DNA of 64,000 nucleotides. It comes from Pseudoips prasinana. Taxonomy: Eukaryota > Arthropoda > Insecta > Lepidoptera > Nolidae. Each line of letters begins with the position of its first letter. Position 1 is the stretch's first letter. The notes beneath the pieces were generated by a model. It was not told where the DNA came from, searched no databases, and saw only the letters and a list, made by a program, of their open reading frames with translations. Shown here in pieces: positions 52,151 through 62,568 of this stretch. Where the stretch lies: the NCBI GenBank assembly GCA_951640165.1, contig OX621255.1:5952001-6016000 (forward strand), written 5' to 3'. The position numbers and the translations under genes were made by a program.

Positions 52151-52585
52151 AGATAAAAAAGGGAAAAAGAATGAAACCATTCCTATCTACAAAGATACGA
52201 ATGGTAAAAATAACCAATTTATTTGATTTTTGATTGTTCATGTCATAATTAAAGTTTGTACTTAAAATTTATTATCACATGATCAATCAAAAATCAAGAA
52301 GACATCATCTCAGACACATCGACATAAATAGAACACATTACGGAAGTGGCGAATTATTATATAGGTATCGAACGTTACTAAATAGGAACGTTACGATAAT
52401 CATCGATATTGTAATCGATATGAATTAGTTAAGGCGAATCGACAAAAAACCAATCGCTAGAGTTAAATTAATACTGACGAACAAGTCATTGCCAAGGCTG
52501 TTCAGTGTCATTACCAATCAGTACAATCGGAGGCAAAAGTTCAAAGCATAATCTCAAACCGTGCATAATTAATTACTGACTATTT
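52151..52585. other. Intronic sequence, unassigned
   Basis: Nothing recognised. Confidence 0.35.
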
Positions 52586-52772
52586 TATTCCTAGATAAGC
52601 CCCGCGGTTTTATCCCCATTAAGTTTTATAAATTATAGCCTATGTTTTATTCAGATATATAAACTATATTACTACAAAGTTTCATCTGAATTGGTTCGGC
52701 AGTATTTGTGTGAAAGAGTAACAAACATCCATACATCACACAAACTTTGGCATTTATAATATTAGTAGGATA
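52586..52772 (-). mobile_element. Helitron subtype A, altered 3' end
   Basis: ctagataagccccgcggttt replaces ctagctgtgccccgcggt; the rest (tactacaaagtttcatctga, ataatattagtagga) is normal, reverse orientation. Confidence 0.6.
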
Positions 52773-53465
52773 AACACAGTTTTCAACTTTACACATATTC
52801 ATGAGCACTGAATACTACTCTTACAAATAACAATAATTTATCAAAATTGGTTTTCATATCCTGGAGAAATGGCGGAATGATTTACGAAATGGCCGGCAAT
52901 GGTGGATATTTTTGGGGGCGCTGTTTAGTCAGCTGTAGACGTCTTTCGGCTGTTATTATGTATTAATATAATAGTACTAAATAAAAAAAAAATTTAATAA
53001 CTTGTTATTTGTTAGTTATTTAATGATTATAAAGAAATGTGATAACACAGACCGCACCGACGGACTAATACAATTTTTTTTTGTTATAGTAATTGACTAT
53101 GTTTATGTACTGCATTTTGAGCTCGACAAGTACAAGTGCATGTTAATACCCAAGTGCTGAATAAATTTCATTATATAAAATCAACATGCAGTCAAATTTA
53201 ATAAATATTGTTCTTTTTTCTCTTTATTAAGGGCGTTAAGAGCCTTTGCTACTTCCGATTTTTTTAGCCGAATACGATAAATGGTGCTGCTAGCCTTCAA
53301 GACACATTCTCTCGTGAGACATTGCGCAGAATTTATTTATTAGGTGTTTACTTATTTAAATATTGATGGAGGCATTAATTATATTTCAATTTCTTTTGTA
53401 AATGTAGCCAGTAATTTTAACGTACTTGTGATATACATCTCTAAACCACGGGGACTTACAAACAT
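52773..53465. other. Intronic sequence with retroelement 3' scrap
   Basis: gacaagtacaagtgcatgtt and cccaagtgctgaataaattt (53125-53175) are the 3' end also seen reversed at 20035. 52865-52950 looks like a decayed LINE tail. Confidence 0.45.
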
Positions 53466-53620
53466 GCAATTCAACATCATCATCATATCAGATGAAGACC
53501 ACTGCTGGACAAAGGCCTCCCCAAAGATCTCCACAATTTATGAATTTCCGCAATATGCATCAAGCTGCTCTCACTATATCATCGGTCCATCTTGTATGGG
53601 GCCTGCCCACATGCAATTAA
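53466..53620 (+). repeat. LINE-derived dispersed fragment
   Basis: acatcatcatcatatcagat, ccactgctggacaaaggcct and ccatcttgtatggggcctgc match 17010-17160. Confidence 0.55.
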
Positions 53621-53998
53621 CCTACACAAAATACACCTAGACTTAAAACACAATTTTTAGGTCTCATACATATTTGTGTAACACGAGGACACCGAGGTTG
53701 AGGCTAGATCAGTGCGTAACACGTGCAGTGACGTGGCCTTGCAATTTAAATATTTGTCTATTCCTACTAATTATAACGTGTCTATCTAAAGCAGCTTTCT
53801 AAAATTGCAAATAATTGACCTTTATATTGGATGTGTGGGATGGCAAAGAATATTATCACCCTATTATATCCCGTGTGGGCTTAAAAAGCGCCCCGAGGGA
53901 ATACCGACCAAAGAACGGCCAGTAGCGGAGTAGCGTCTCTCTATAAACTATAATAACCATATATATAACTACAATATATACTATACTATAATAAACAG
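53621..53998. other. Intronic sequence with family M trace
   Basis: attatcaccctattatatcc and gcgccccgagggaataccga near 53850-53910 are family M pieces. Confidence 0.4.
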
Positions 53999-54187
53999 AC
54001 ACGAAGCGCAAAATATAAAACTTTAACTTTACCTACATACAACAACTTGTATGGGAAACAGATGATTGAGTACCAAATACCAAAGATAATCAATGACCTA
54101 CCTTTAAATATTAAAAACCAAATTACTCAAAAAAACATGCACAAAAAATTTAAAGATTACTTCTTGAACAATATTGCATTATACTAA
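53999..54187 (+). pseudogene. Jockey-like ORF2 C-terminal fragment
   Basis: The frame reads TRSAKYKTLTLPTYNNLYGK, QMIEYQIPKIINDLPLNI and KNMHKKFKDYFLNNIALY before TAA. The pattern (Y.YGK..IEYQ.PK(I/L)INDLP) is typical of the C-terminus of LINE reverse transcriptases. 5' truncated, with a cggccagtgtggtaccgctc 3' UTR. Confidence 0.6.
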
Positions 54188-55896
54188 AAGTCGGCCAGTG
54201 TGGTACCGCTCACTGTTATCGCTTGAGCATTTATCCTACTCGTATAGCTGCGCTGCGGCAGGTAAATAGTTGTAAGCCCGAGATGTTTACGAGTAGTAGT
54301 GGAACTTGTTTTATGGTGCGAGTTAGTTGGATGTATTATAGACTGTTAATGAGTACCTAATCACGAATACTGGTGTACGGACAAACCTGATTAGGTTTTT
54401 GATACACCGGGAACAACTTATGTAATTTTTATAATGATATAAATGGTTAATAATAAAATAAAAAAATAAAAAATAACATATACCCGCGGCAATTATGCAC
54501 CCATATCCCGCCTGACACATCATGAAATCATTTGGGTGATATGATACAAAAAAAAATGATTAAATATATTGCGCTGCTTTTTTTGAGTGGGAATCAAGAT
54601 AGCATAATACCTAGACTATTGGACTGTGGAGTCAGTAGTCACAAGTTCAAACGCAAGGCGTGCGACATTAAGTTTTCGAGTTATATATAGTATATTCGAG
54701 TAATCCGCACTTAAAACGATGAAGGAAAGCTATGTGGGGGAACCTACATGGCTGAGAGTTGTACAAAATGTTCTTCATGGCATGGGAAATTTGCCAACTC
54801 GAATTAGACCAGCGTCTATGGGCTATCCCAATGAGAGGCACATGGTCGATTTTTAAGCTAAGATACTATTAAGTAACGTTTTAACACTTTTGCTTGTGCC
54901 TGTATTTTATCAAGAACCTATTAAATACGGTATTGTGCTAGAATATGATTGTGAGTTCGCAAACCATTATAGTCTGGCCAATTTGTTCCAGTAAATCAAA
55001 ATATTGCGTTACGTTACGAAATCAGGCATTTTTTTCATTTACTATCTTTCAGCCCGCGACTTCACCTGCGCTTTACTCATATTATATCACAAGATTACCT
55101 GTGTGAATTATAGTTCGGAAATATATTGTATAAGATAATAATGTATCATAGCATCAAGATTATCATCTTATGAGCCGAAGATCACCACCGGTCTTGTGTT
55201 ACCAGCAAGCAGCGGCTTCCAGTCACAAGTCTCAAGATCATCGGTCCATTATGTAGGGGGCCTGCTGGGATGGTTCGTGGTTGCCACTCGATAACCTTTT
55301 TTACCTCAGCGGCCTTCGTACTACGATACATAAGGAACTAATTATGAGAAAGGTTTTGAATGTTTACAAACTAAATTGTACTAAGGATACGTAATTAGAA
55401 TAATACAACGGTGCACTTAATTTTAAAGGGTCCACTAGCGTCCACAACACTGGGAATCCCAATGCGGAGTCAAGTGAAGTTTTTAACGTTTTATAATCTG
55501 TATATTATTCATAAATTCTTGAATTCAATAAAATACTTAATAATAAAAAATCTCGTATCTATTTCACTATGTATTTCAAAAAAATATATAGACATATACT
55601 TTAGTTATACCACACAAAAACAACGCTAGAAATGAAATCTAAGTAGATAGGTTTTTTCCCAATACCCATATAAAGTTGTCCAAATTAAAATTGGCCAGAC
55701 AATTTTCTTGCGATTGCCATTCTTGCCGACTAGATTATAATTTTTATATTCATTTGAATCCATTAACATAGTGTTACTTCCATAGAGATTAATTTAATAT
55801 TTTCATTGTCATGCATTCGGCAATATACCGAAAGATTCCATTACTTAAACTCAGCTGTGCAACATAGATACATAATTGAATTCTGTACACCCCCAG
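54188..55896. other. Intronic sequence, largely unassigned
   Basis: 55180-55275 has caagatcatcggtccattat and gtagggggcctgct, another copy of the LINE-derived fragment. No exon found before 55897. Confidence 0.4.
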
Positions 55897-56020
55897 GTAC
55901 AACCTCGAAAGTAACTGCGGAAGACCTTCGCTATGGAGACAAGTCTTGTATGCTAAACCTGAGTGACGTCACGTTGAGCCAGCTCCCCGTAGTCTGCGAG
56001 AATGTTAACACCAGCGACAT
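55897..56020 (+). CDS. Second coding exon of the predicted membrane protein
   Basis: The exon follows an AG preceded by tacaccccc (55895-55896) and ends at a GTAAGT donor (56021). Entering in phase 1 it reads GTTSKVTAEDLRYGDKSC (the first Gly is split), then MLNLSDVTLSQLPVVCENV and NTSD, leaving phase 2. Two cysteines (residues 54 and 70 of the joined protein) and two N-glycosylation sites (N57-L-S, N74-T-S) suggest an extracellular or luminal loop right after the helix of exon 1. The match of phase and the continuous loop logic support joining it to 35092-35200. The next exon is not recognised in the window. A transporter is likely; the family is not assigned. Confidence 0.75.
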
Positions 56021-56049
56021 GTAAGTACCTATTACATTATTATAACGAG

Positions 56050-56480
56050 ACTCTGACTGCATGTGTGGCGTAGTGACTTAGGCTGAGATCTATAGAGCGT
56101 ACTTAGACTTTGCTCAGACTTTACTTAGACAGAAGTTAATGCATGTAGCGAAATTACAATTGGTGTTCTGACTTTGTCCGTCTTAGCTTATGCTAAGCAT
56201 AATCTTAACGTCAAAAAGTCTATAAATACCAAATCAAAGTATAAGCTTAGCATACACTTAGCAAAGTTTTACGTAAGTAAAATTTGAGCAAAGTCTAAGT
56301 ACGCTCTATAGATCTCAGCCTTAGACAGTCGCCTCGCCGCTTCGTGTCGTGGGTTCAACTATTTGTGTGACCCATAAATAGTTGTTCTGAGTCTGGATGT
56401 AATTTGTATCCGTCTATTATATGTTTGTAAAGTACCCCGCGACACAGGAATTAAATACCTTAATGCGGGGTTGTGTTTAA
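56050..56480 (+). mobile_element. SINE family D split by a MITE
   Basis: Head tgcatgtgtggcgtagtgac to 56077, then the MITE, then gacagtcgcctcgccgcttc, the gtgtgacccataaatagttg body and the gtaccccgcgacacagg 3' motif. Confidence 0.85.
56081..56320. mobile_element. MITE with TTA duplication (240 bp)
   Basis: Ends GGCTGAGATCTATAGAGCGT and its exact reverse, continuing acttagactttgctca. TTA at 56078-56080 and 56321-56323; the intact SINE has one TTA there. PIF/Harbinger-like by its TWA target. Confidence 0.85.
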
Positions 56481-56639
56481 AAAATAATTAAAACTATAAT
56501 GTAAAAACGAGAAATTATGAGTTAACCCACAAATTTCTTTGTTGGCCACTTATCAAACTTCTCATTTTATAACTAAGCACCGGGAAAATGAGATAGCCCC
56601 TAATTAAGTAATTCGTCTTCTTTACAACGTCATCTAAAT

Positions 56640-56825
56640 ACTCTGTACCTGACCTCTTTCCGATCGTGTCGCTAGGCGTCCCATTGGTGCATGAGATTGA
56701 TGGAATAGAAAGTGCTCCTGTGTTTGCGCTCACACTTGTGCACAATAATAAGTCCCGCGCAGATGGCTAATCTCTATTGAGACTGGCCGCCGTGGCCGAA
56801 ATTCGGCTAGGAGGACATTATTATT
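56640..56825 (+). mobile_element. SINE family B, 3' part
   Basis: ctgtacctgacctctttccg, gatggaatagaaagtgctcc and gccgtggccgaaattcggct, then a cattattatt tail. Confidence 0.75.
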
Positions 56826-57027
56826 AATTTGGGACCAGGTGGCCGTGTGTGAATAATGTATCAGCGTATTATTATATTAATTTCAAATTATTTATTTCTT
56901 TTCTTAATTTTACCACATTTATTATTATAAAATTGATATAATAAAAACAATAATATATAAATAAAAGTTATTATTATTAGCTGATCCCAAACTAGGTAGA
57001 GCTTGTACTATGGGAACCAGCTAACTG
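56826..57027. mobile_element. Two SINE family C tails in opposite orientation
   Basis: gggaccaggtggccgtgtgt (plus) near 56832 and gctgatcccaaactaggtag (minus) near 56981, separated by AT-rich sequence. Confidence 0.55.
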
Positions 57028-57208
57028 TGCCTCTAGCACGAGTTCCTGTAGTTTACTTACTCGATCACACGTACAGTTTCGTCCCATACATTGAGCACCA
57101 GAGTTTTAGTTCTTAATAGTTTCCGCGAGAGGCGCTGGTGCTCAATGTATGGGAGGAAACTGTACGTGTGATCGAGTAAGTAAACTGCAGGAACTCGTGC
57201 TAGAGGCA
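57028..57208. mobile_element. MITE family H copy 2 (CTG duplication)
   Basis: tgcctctagcacgagttcct .. gaactcgtgctagaggca. CTG at 57025-57027 and 57209-57211. Very similar to 34845-35024 along its whole length. Confidence 0.88.
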
Positions 57209-57221
57209 CTGATAAACATAT

Positions 57222-57405
57222 TACCGTAGCCTAGTTGGTAATGCTCCTGCCTACGAAGATGGTGGTCCTGGGTTTGAATCCCGGTAAGTGGAAATATTTG
57301 TGTGATGAGCACGAATATTTGTTTTCTATGTATATAAGTATTTATATAAGTATGTATATCCTTGCCTGGTACCCATAGTACAAGCTTTGATTAGTTTGGG
57401 ACTAA
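57222..57405 (+). mobile_element. SINE family A, shortened
   Basis: taccgtagcctagttggtaa head, ctgggtttgaatcccggtaa B box, tttgattagtttgggac end; internal deletions. Confidence 0.8.
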
Positions 57406-57419
57406 AAAAATAAAAATCT

Positions 57420-57535
57420 AAATATACACAGATTATACAAATTTGTCGTGGGTGGAGATCGAACCCAGGACCTCTGGGTTAGCAATCAGGGTCACTAACC
57501 ACTAGACCAATAGACCAGTAAGGTCTTTAATAATA
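57420..57535 (-). mobile_element. SINE family E copy
   Basis: gggtggagatcgaacccagg, agcaatcagggtcactaacc, tagaccaatagaccag. Confidence 0.65.
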
Positions 57536-57719
57536 ATAGTATGTAATTAAGCAGTTTAGTATAAACAATGACTATATAATAAAATACAAAGACAACATTA
57601 ATAAGTCGCAGGAAGTCATAAAAAATAATTCCATGTTATTTTTGAGATATAAAAAGCTAATAAAACTGTTTGTTTATTTATATGGTTGCCATTGTTTAGA
57701 TTTGAAGGCAAGGGAATAT

Positions 57720-58290
57720 AATCTCTTCTAGATAAATTATACCCAGACACAGAAGAAATAATCGTGCTCATCGCACAAAGATTTGTACCGGGTGGGAATT
57801 GAACCCATGACCTCTGAATTAACAGTCAGGGACACTAACCACTAGACCAGTGTTTTTCAACCTGTGGGTCGCGACCCCCTGGGGGGTCGCGAAGCATCTA
57901 TAGGGGGGTCGTGAAACTTCTATAGGCAAGTTGCAAAAAGTTGGGAAAGCTAGTCATAGGGTGGCAAATGAATTTGTAGTAGTATTATTAGGCCTGCTGC
58001 AAATACATTAACAGTTTAGCGCGAAGTTCCAAAACTCTGGCTGGTACTTTGTCTCTTGACAACCACCTAACCTCTGAATAATAAAGTAAATTTTGGTGGA
58101 GTGCTTTCTATTCCAATTATTCACAAATTTTAATGATGTATTTATCCGAACCCCATGGAAATTAATTAAAATGTTTGATGTGTCACAATATAAAAGAAAC
58201 ATGAAAAAAAAGCGGGTAAAATATGGGTAGGGGGGTCGCGTGAAGAAAAAGGTAGAAAAACACTGCACTAGACCAACGAGAATAACGGCT
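57720..58290 (-). mobile_element. SINE family E split by a hAT element
   Basis: gggtgggaattgaacccatg and gtcagggacactaacc up to 57839; the head end (actagaccaacgag) resumes after the hAT element. Confidence 0.75.
57848..58265. mobile_element. Non-autonomous hAT element (418 bp)
   Basis: Ends CAGTGTTTTTCAACC and (reversed) CAGTGTTTTTCTACC. The 8-bp duplication CACTAGAC is at 57840-57847 and 58266-58273. The gtgggtcgcgaccccctggg block inside each end is typical of Charlie-like hAT MITEs. Confidence 0.9.
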
Positions 58291-58326
58291 CAAACATGAG
58301 AATAAATTTCAATTTTATTATAGCAC

Positions 58327-58625
58327 TAGCTGTGCCCCGCGGTTTTATGCACGTTAAATTTTATAAATTATCACAGCTCCTCCCCCGTAGGCATGTAGCG
58401 TGATAATATGTAGCACAATTTGAAGTAAGTATATTCATGCAAAATTTTAAATAAATCCATGCAGTACTTTTTGAGTTTACCCCGGACATACATACAAACA
58501 GACAAAAAATTTAAAAACTATATTTATGCATCGATATCGATTGTAGATCACGCCCCAAGTATCCTTTGTAAAAAATATTTAATGTACAGTTTTGACTTCT
58601 ACTTTATTCGATTATTCGCAATGCA
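58327..58625 (-). mobile_element. Helitron subtype B copy
   Basis: ctagctgtgccccgcggttt .. cccggacatacatacaaaca .. cgatatcgattgtagatcac .. acagttttgactt; 5' end eroded. Confidence 0.7.
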
Positions 58626-58767
58626 AAGCAAAATAGTAACACAGGCTCACCATCTGTAATTCTTTTATGTATTAGGTGACCAGCAATGTTAAGCTTTATT
58701 GAATGATAATTGTAAACTTGTTTGTGGTTTCGAATAAATAATAATAAAAAAAAGCGTTAATCTAATC

Positions 58768-59095
58768 TCAAAAATGGGAAATCATTTATTTCTTCTTCCG
58801 GCGGGTCTCGAACAAGCACCGTCTACCAATCCGGGGTAGGCGCTCTGCGTTACACGTACGATACACACTGGCAGATCAAATTTAGGATTCCCTTGCTAAC
58901 ACCCTTCTGGAGGATTTAGGTATTGTCCATCGGCTTTGTTTTCTAGAAACATGGCGTACTGATATATTCACAGTTGTATGTGAAAGAACATATCATATTG
59001 ATAACACCTTCCAAATTCTTCCTTTATTAATTATGCTGACCCGCCCGACGATTAAATAAATGATTTCCTATTTTAGAGATCAAACTTGAGAATTT
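58768..59095. repeat. Dispersed repeat family L, copy 2
   Basis: Ends aaaatgggaaatcatttatt and aaataaatgatttcctattt are inverted. The interior (ttctagaaacatggcgtact, gataacaccttccaaattct) matches 17640-17760. Confidence 0.6.
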
Positions 59096-59351
59096 GATAC
59101 TTAAATATGTCGAAGATATAACGACAACAGAAATCTATTTACCATACAATGATATAGTTTCCTACATTTTGCGTAACTAAATGACAATAAGGAAATCACT
59201 TACAATTTTTTTTATAACTACTTCATTCTAATTAATGATGAATTACCCAGTTTATTATTTAACTACGCATTTATAGTTTATAATTATTATATTTATAAAA
59301 ACACAATGACGTGTGGAAAGATTATATTATGAAGACTTAATTTATGAAGTA
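59096..59351. other. AT-rich sequence, unassigned
   Basis: Nothing recognised. Confidence 0.35.
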
Positions 59352-59620
59352 CTAGCTGTGCTCCGCGGTTTTGCCCGCATTAGAATTATAGCCTATGTGT
59401 TATTCGGATATATCCTACTAATTTTATAAAGGCGAAAGTTTGTTAGTTCGGTATGGAGTTAGTTGACACCCTGGATAAACACAAAGGCTATAATTTAACG
59501 CTTCTAAAGTTTAACGCGAGTTTAACGCGGGGCACAACTAGTAAGCTATATTACACAAAGTTTCATCATAATGAGTTTGTTAGATTTTGCGTGAAAGAGT
59601 AACAAGCATCCATATATCAA
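59352..59620. mobile_element. Mosaic of Helitron pieces
   Basis: ctagctgtgctccgcggttt (minus 3' end), tcctactaattttataaagg (plus 5' end) to gggcacaactagt (plus 3' end), then tacacaaagtttcatcataa (minus body). A plus-strand subtype A copy appears to be inserted in a minus-strand one. Confidence 0.6.
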
Positions 59621-60305
59621 TACCATATCCACTTTTTATGGGGTAAGTGCCAGTGCGAACCATCGCGCATCAGTGTTAGACGGAGAGACATCGTGCAGGT
59701 CCTCGATGGCCGGTGTGAGATCAGATTTGCAAAGTAAATAAATAATCTATTCTTAGAGCAATAAAGTTCAATCTCACCTCGCACATTCTCGCGTATCTCT
59801 TATATCAAAAATGGGCAAGGTGTGAATAAAAATATTGCCATACAAATATCTATTCTAGGCCAATCCATCCCCGCCTCACCCCGCCGGTGTAAAACCACCT
59901 TTACGAGTTATGATCAGCACTGCAGAAATGTACGAGTAGTACTAGCTGAGATAGGGTTATTTCATGCCAGTACCTACGGATTTATTTTAAAAACTATATA
60001 ATATATTAACTTAAATTACTGTACATTTTTCGTATGTGATTGGAAATAAAAGATTTCAAATTTTTTCTTTTTTTATAAAGGTGTAAAATTTATTGCTTGA
60101 ATATTAAAATGTGTAAAAGAAACGGCAACAAATTGTAGGAAACTTCGTATATTATTGACTTAGTTCTATTAACAATTATATTCGTATTCGATAACATTCG
60201 TACATTTCGATCGTGCAAGACGAACGCGCCAGATCTCATCGACTAACATTATATTTTTTCTTTTGACAGTTCTTCTGTCAAAAATCTTTGCGTATTCCCG
60301 CCTTC
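59621..60305. other. Intergenic or intronic sequence, unassigned
   Basis: No exon recognised. Confidence 0.4.
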
Positions 60306-60317
60306 GTTGTGAGAGGT

Positions 60318-60680
60318 TTTTTTTTAATTTAATTTTACGGCTCTGGCTTCTTCGGCCTTATGAGCTTTCAGTAAAATATCTTTTTGTTTCTTTTATTGGT
60401 CAATGTCCTGTAAAGTCCGTCACAGTCAAGTCATACATTGTCCTTGTCCTACCCCAGTAAAGCAGTGGAGACTTTACTAGAAGCGTATATGTAGTTTTAG
60501 ATTCAACACAGAAAATCGTAATCCACGGCATTATGGCACTGTCCTCCACTTGTGTACATTGTCCATGATGTTATGTCTAAAAATCCACTATGTTTACACA
60601 TAAAAACTCGAATTTACACCAGTTTTTGAAAGTGAAACAATGCCCCGATGCGTCTTTTTCCGCGGTGGCGCCAAAACTCC
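60318..60680 (-). mobile_element. SINE-like retroelement family K, copy 2, with 12-bp duplication
   Basis: cgttgtgagagg stands directly left of the poly(T) tract (about 60306-60317) and again right of the other end (about 60680-60691). With a poly(A) on the minus strand this is a textbook target-primed insertion. The body lacks a clear tRNA-like head. Confidence 0.8.
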
Positions 60681-60692
60681 GTTGTGAGAGGA

Positions 60693-61499
60693 ACCCCAGT
60701 GCTGAGAGTGGAAAAAATGCGAGTTCCACACCCGCGAAAAAAATGCCTACACAAAAAAATATATATATTAAATGAATTATGTAAAGGTTTAGCGCGTTAG
60801 TACACTTAATGCCCAAGACATTTTCTGCCAGTCAACCTTAGGGTGGTGCAGAGATAGCATAAAATGTTTTATAATAATATAGCATAATAAATAATTTCAA
60901 CAACGTTGATCGCAGCAGAAGCTATAAAAAATATTATTTAACTAATATTATTTAACTATGTCTTTGTTCATACAACGTTGTAATAATTCTGCCCCCTAAG
61001 ACCTTGGCACCGCAATCCACTTCTAACTAACCCACGTAAACATGGAACATTTCTCCCAAACGCCCCCTTCAACAATTTCTTTAACAAATTGTAGATAACG
61101 AAGTCCAAATTACAGAGCAAATCTCCAAGTTTTCCTTGAGGAAAAAGTAAATTTTGCCCGCTTCTCCCTTTGAAGGTTTCAATTTTTGTATATAACAAGA
61201 AAAATAATAATCTTATATTACGTTCCTGGGTAACTACTTTGGTAGTGGGAGGACTTTTATGAGGAGTAATCATGCTCCAAGGAAATTTCCATTTCCTCCG
61301 TCGAGATGTGATGAAAACAAGAATTTCCTTCACACAATTTCACTGCCTCTTATCGTAATTCATAAAGACGTAGAGGAAAAACTCCTGTATTTACTACATT
61401 GTATTGAATATTTATGGGAATTAAATTGTTTAAGAACTAGTCTTTAGCGCCCAGCTAAAGTATAAACTATAAGTATTTATTTACAAACGAAAACAAAAA
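60693..61499. other. Sequence with an uncertain minus-strand frame
   Basis: A 121-codon minus-strand frame (60968-61333) ends GLRCQGLRGQNYYNVV. The GRNVPCLRGLVRSGLRC wording looks like a common non-coding insect repeat read through, so I do not call a gene. Confidence 0.35.
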
Positions 61500-62040
61500 C
61501 CCGCAGAAAACGAGGTCCTGGGTCAAATCCCTGGTCGGTCCAAAGGTGATTTTGGGACTTATCTTTAAAAACAAAGCTCTCATAGCTAGATGCTCTCACC
61601 GATCCGTGGGTGATCGGTAAGGTTAAGCAACTAGGCTCGCGGTCAGTTCATAGATGGATGACCGCCAAAGTGGTTTAATTCCTGAGCGTCTCCGTGCTTC
61701 GGAGGGCACGTTAAGCTGTCGGTCCCGGTTGTAGTCATTAGACAACAGTCGTTAAGCCATGTCAGAGGCCTACTGGGCGGCTTGAACAACTCTGACACTA
61801 GGGTAACCACTACCCATACGATAAGTAAGTAAGTATAAAAACAAAAATTTCTCAGCATCAGCCCGAAGTCTGGGAGTTGGCGTCGCTAGTCGTTTCATCG
61901 GATCATGAGAGTGATGGAATAGAAAGTGATATTGTGTTTGCGCACACACTTGTGACATTATACGTCCCGCGCATATGGCTAGTCCCCATTGAGACTGGCC
62001 GCCGTGGCCGAAATTCGGCTTCGGAAGACATTATCATTAT
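61500..62040 (+). mobile_element. SINE family B split by the 5S-derived SINE
   Basis: ccgcagaaaacgaggtcctg to tttaaaaacaaa, the 5S SINE, then taaaaacaaaaatttctcag, cagcccgaagtctgggag and gccgtggccgaaattcggct. Confidence 0.85.
61576..61835 (+). mobile_element. 5S rRNA-derived SINE with proven target duplication
   Basis: TAAAAACAAA at 61566-61575 and 61836-61845 flanks a 260-bp unit. Head gctctcatagctagatgctc; 5S-like core gatcggtaaggttaagcaac .. cgcggtcagttcatagatgg .. atgaccgccaaagtgg; body gggcacgttaagctgtcggt, ggcggcttgaacaactctga; tail ataagtaagtaag. The core aligns with 5S rRNA from about the A box to the C box. Confidence 0.92.
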
Positions 62041-62156
62041 ATCAGTTATTTCCATAGTACACGGTATGCAAGATGTTACATACATGCAATGAATAAATAT
62101 CAGAGTCATATCACACAACGCCATGTAGCCCAAACTTACAAAAGCTTGTACTATGG

Positions 62157-62568
62157 ATCTCATCTGTCCGCAAGTGATGGGCAGGGTTAAACACCTAGGC
62201 ACGCGGTCAGCCTATAGATGGGTGACCACCAGAGTGGTTACATTTCTAAGTGACTTCGCGTTAAACTGGCGGTCCCGGTCGTAGTTATTAGACAACAGTC
62301 GATAATAATAATAATACCCTGGGACATTATTTACACCCGGCCATCTGATACCAAACTAAGCACAGCTTGTAACTACTATGGAAACAGTTAACTGATATAC
62401 TACATATTATATACTATTTTTTTTACAAATACATACTTATATATATAATTACAGCCAGACTCAGGACAAACAGACGTGTTCATGCACACAAATATCTGTC
62501 TCCATGTCAGAGGCCTACGGGGCGGCTTGAACAAATTCTGACACTACCAACCACTGCCCATACGATAA
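62157..62568 (+). mobile_element. 5S-derived SINE split by SINE C
   Basis: caagtgatgggcagggttaa, ctatagatgggtgaccacca to gacaacagtcgata; a partial reverse SINE C; then ccatgtcagaggcctacggg and actgcccatacgataaag. Confidence 0.8.
62303..62500 (-). mobile_element. SINE family C, head missing, inside the 5S SINE
   Basis: ataataataccctgggacat tail to catgcacacaaatatctgtc; the tRNA-like head is absent. Confidence 0.75.

Larger units (their letters stand above)
35201..55896 (+). other. Predicted 20.7-kb intron, mostly transposons
   Basis: GT at the left edge and AG at the right edge with matching phase 1. It holds mariner 4, the Sailor-like element, two minisatellite-type tracts, many SINEs and Helitrons. 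I found no other convincing exon of this gene in it, but a small one could be missed. Confidence 0.6.

Noticed and set aside
60968..61333. 121-codon minus-strand frame as a gene
   Set aside because: No start context, no domain, and its end resembles a repeated insect non-coding sequence. Left as unassigned.
61576..61700. A genuine 5S rRNA gene
   Set aside because: Only the central part resembles 5S; ends do not pair, the sequence continues into a SINE body and a target duplication flanks it.
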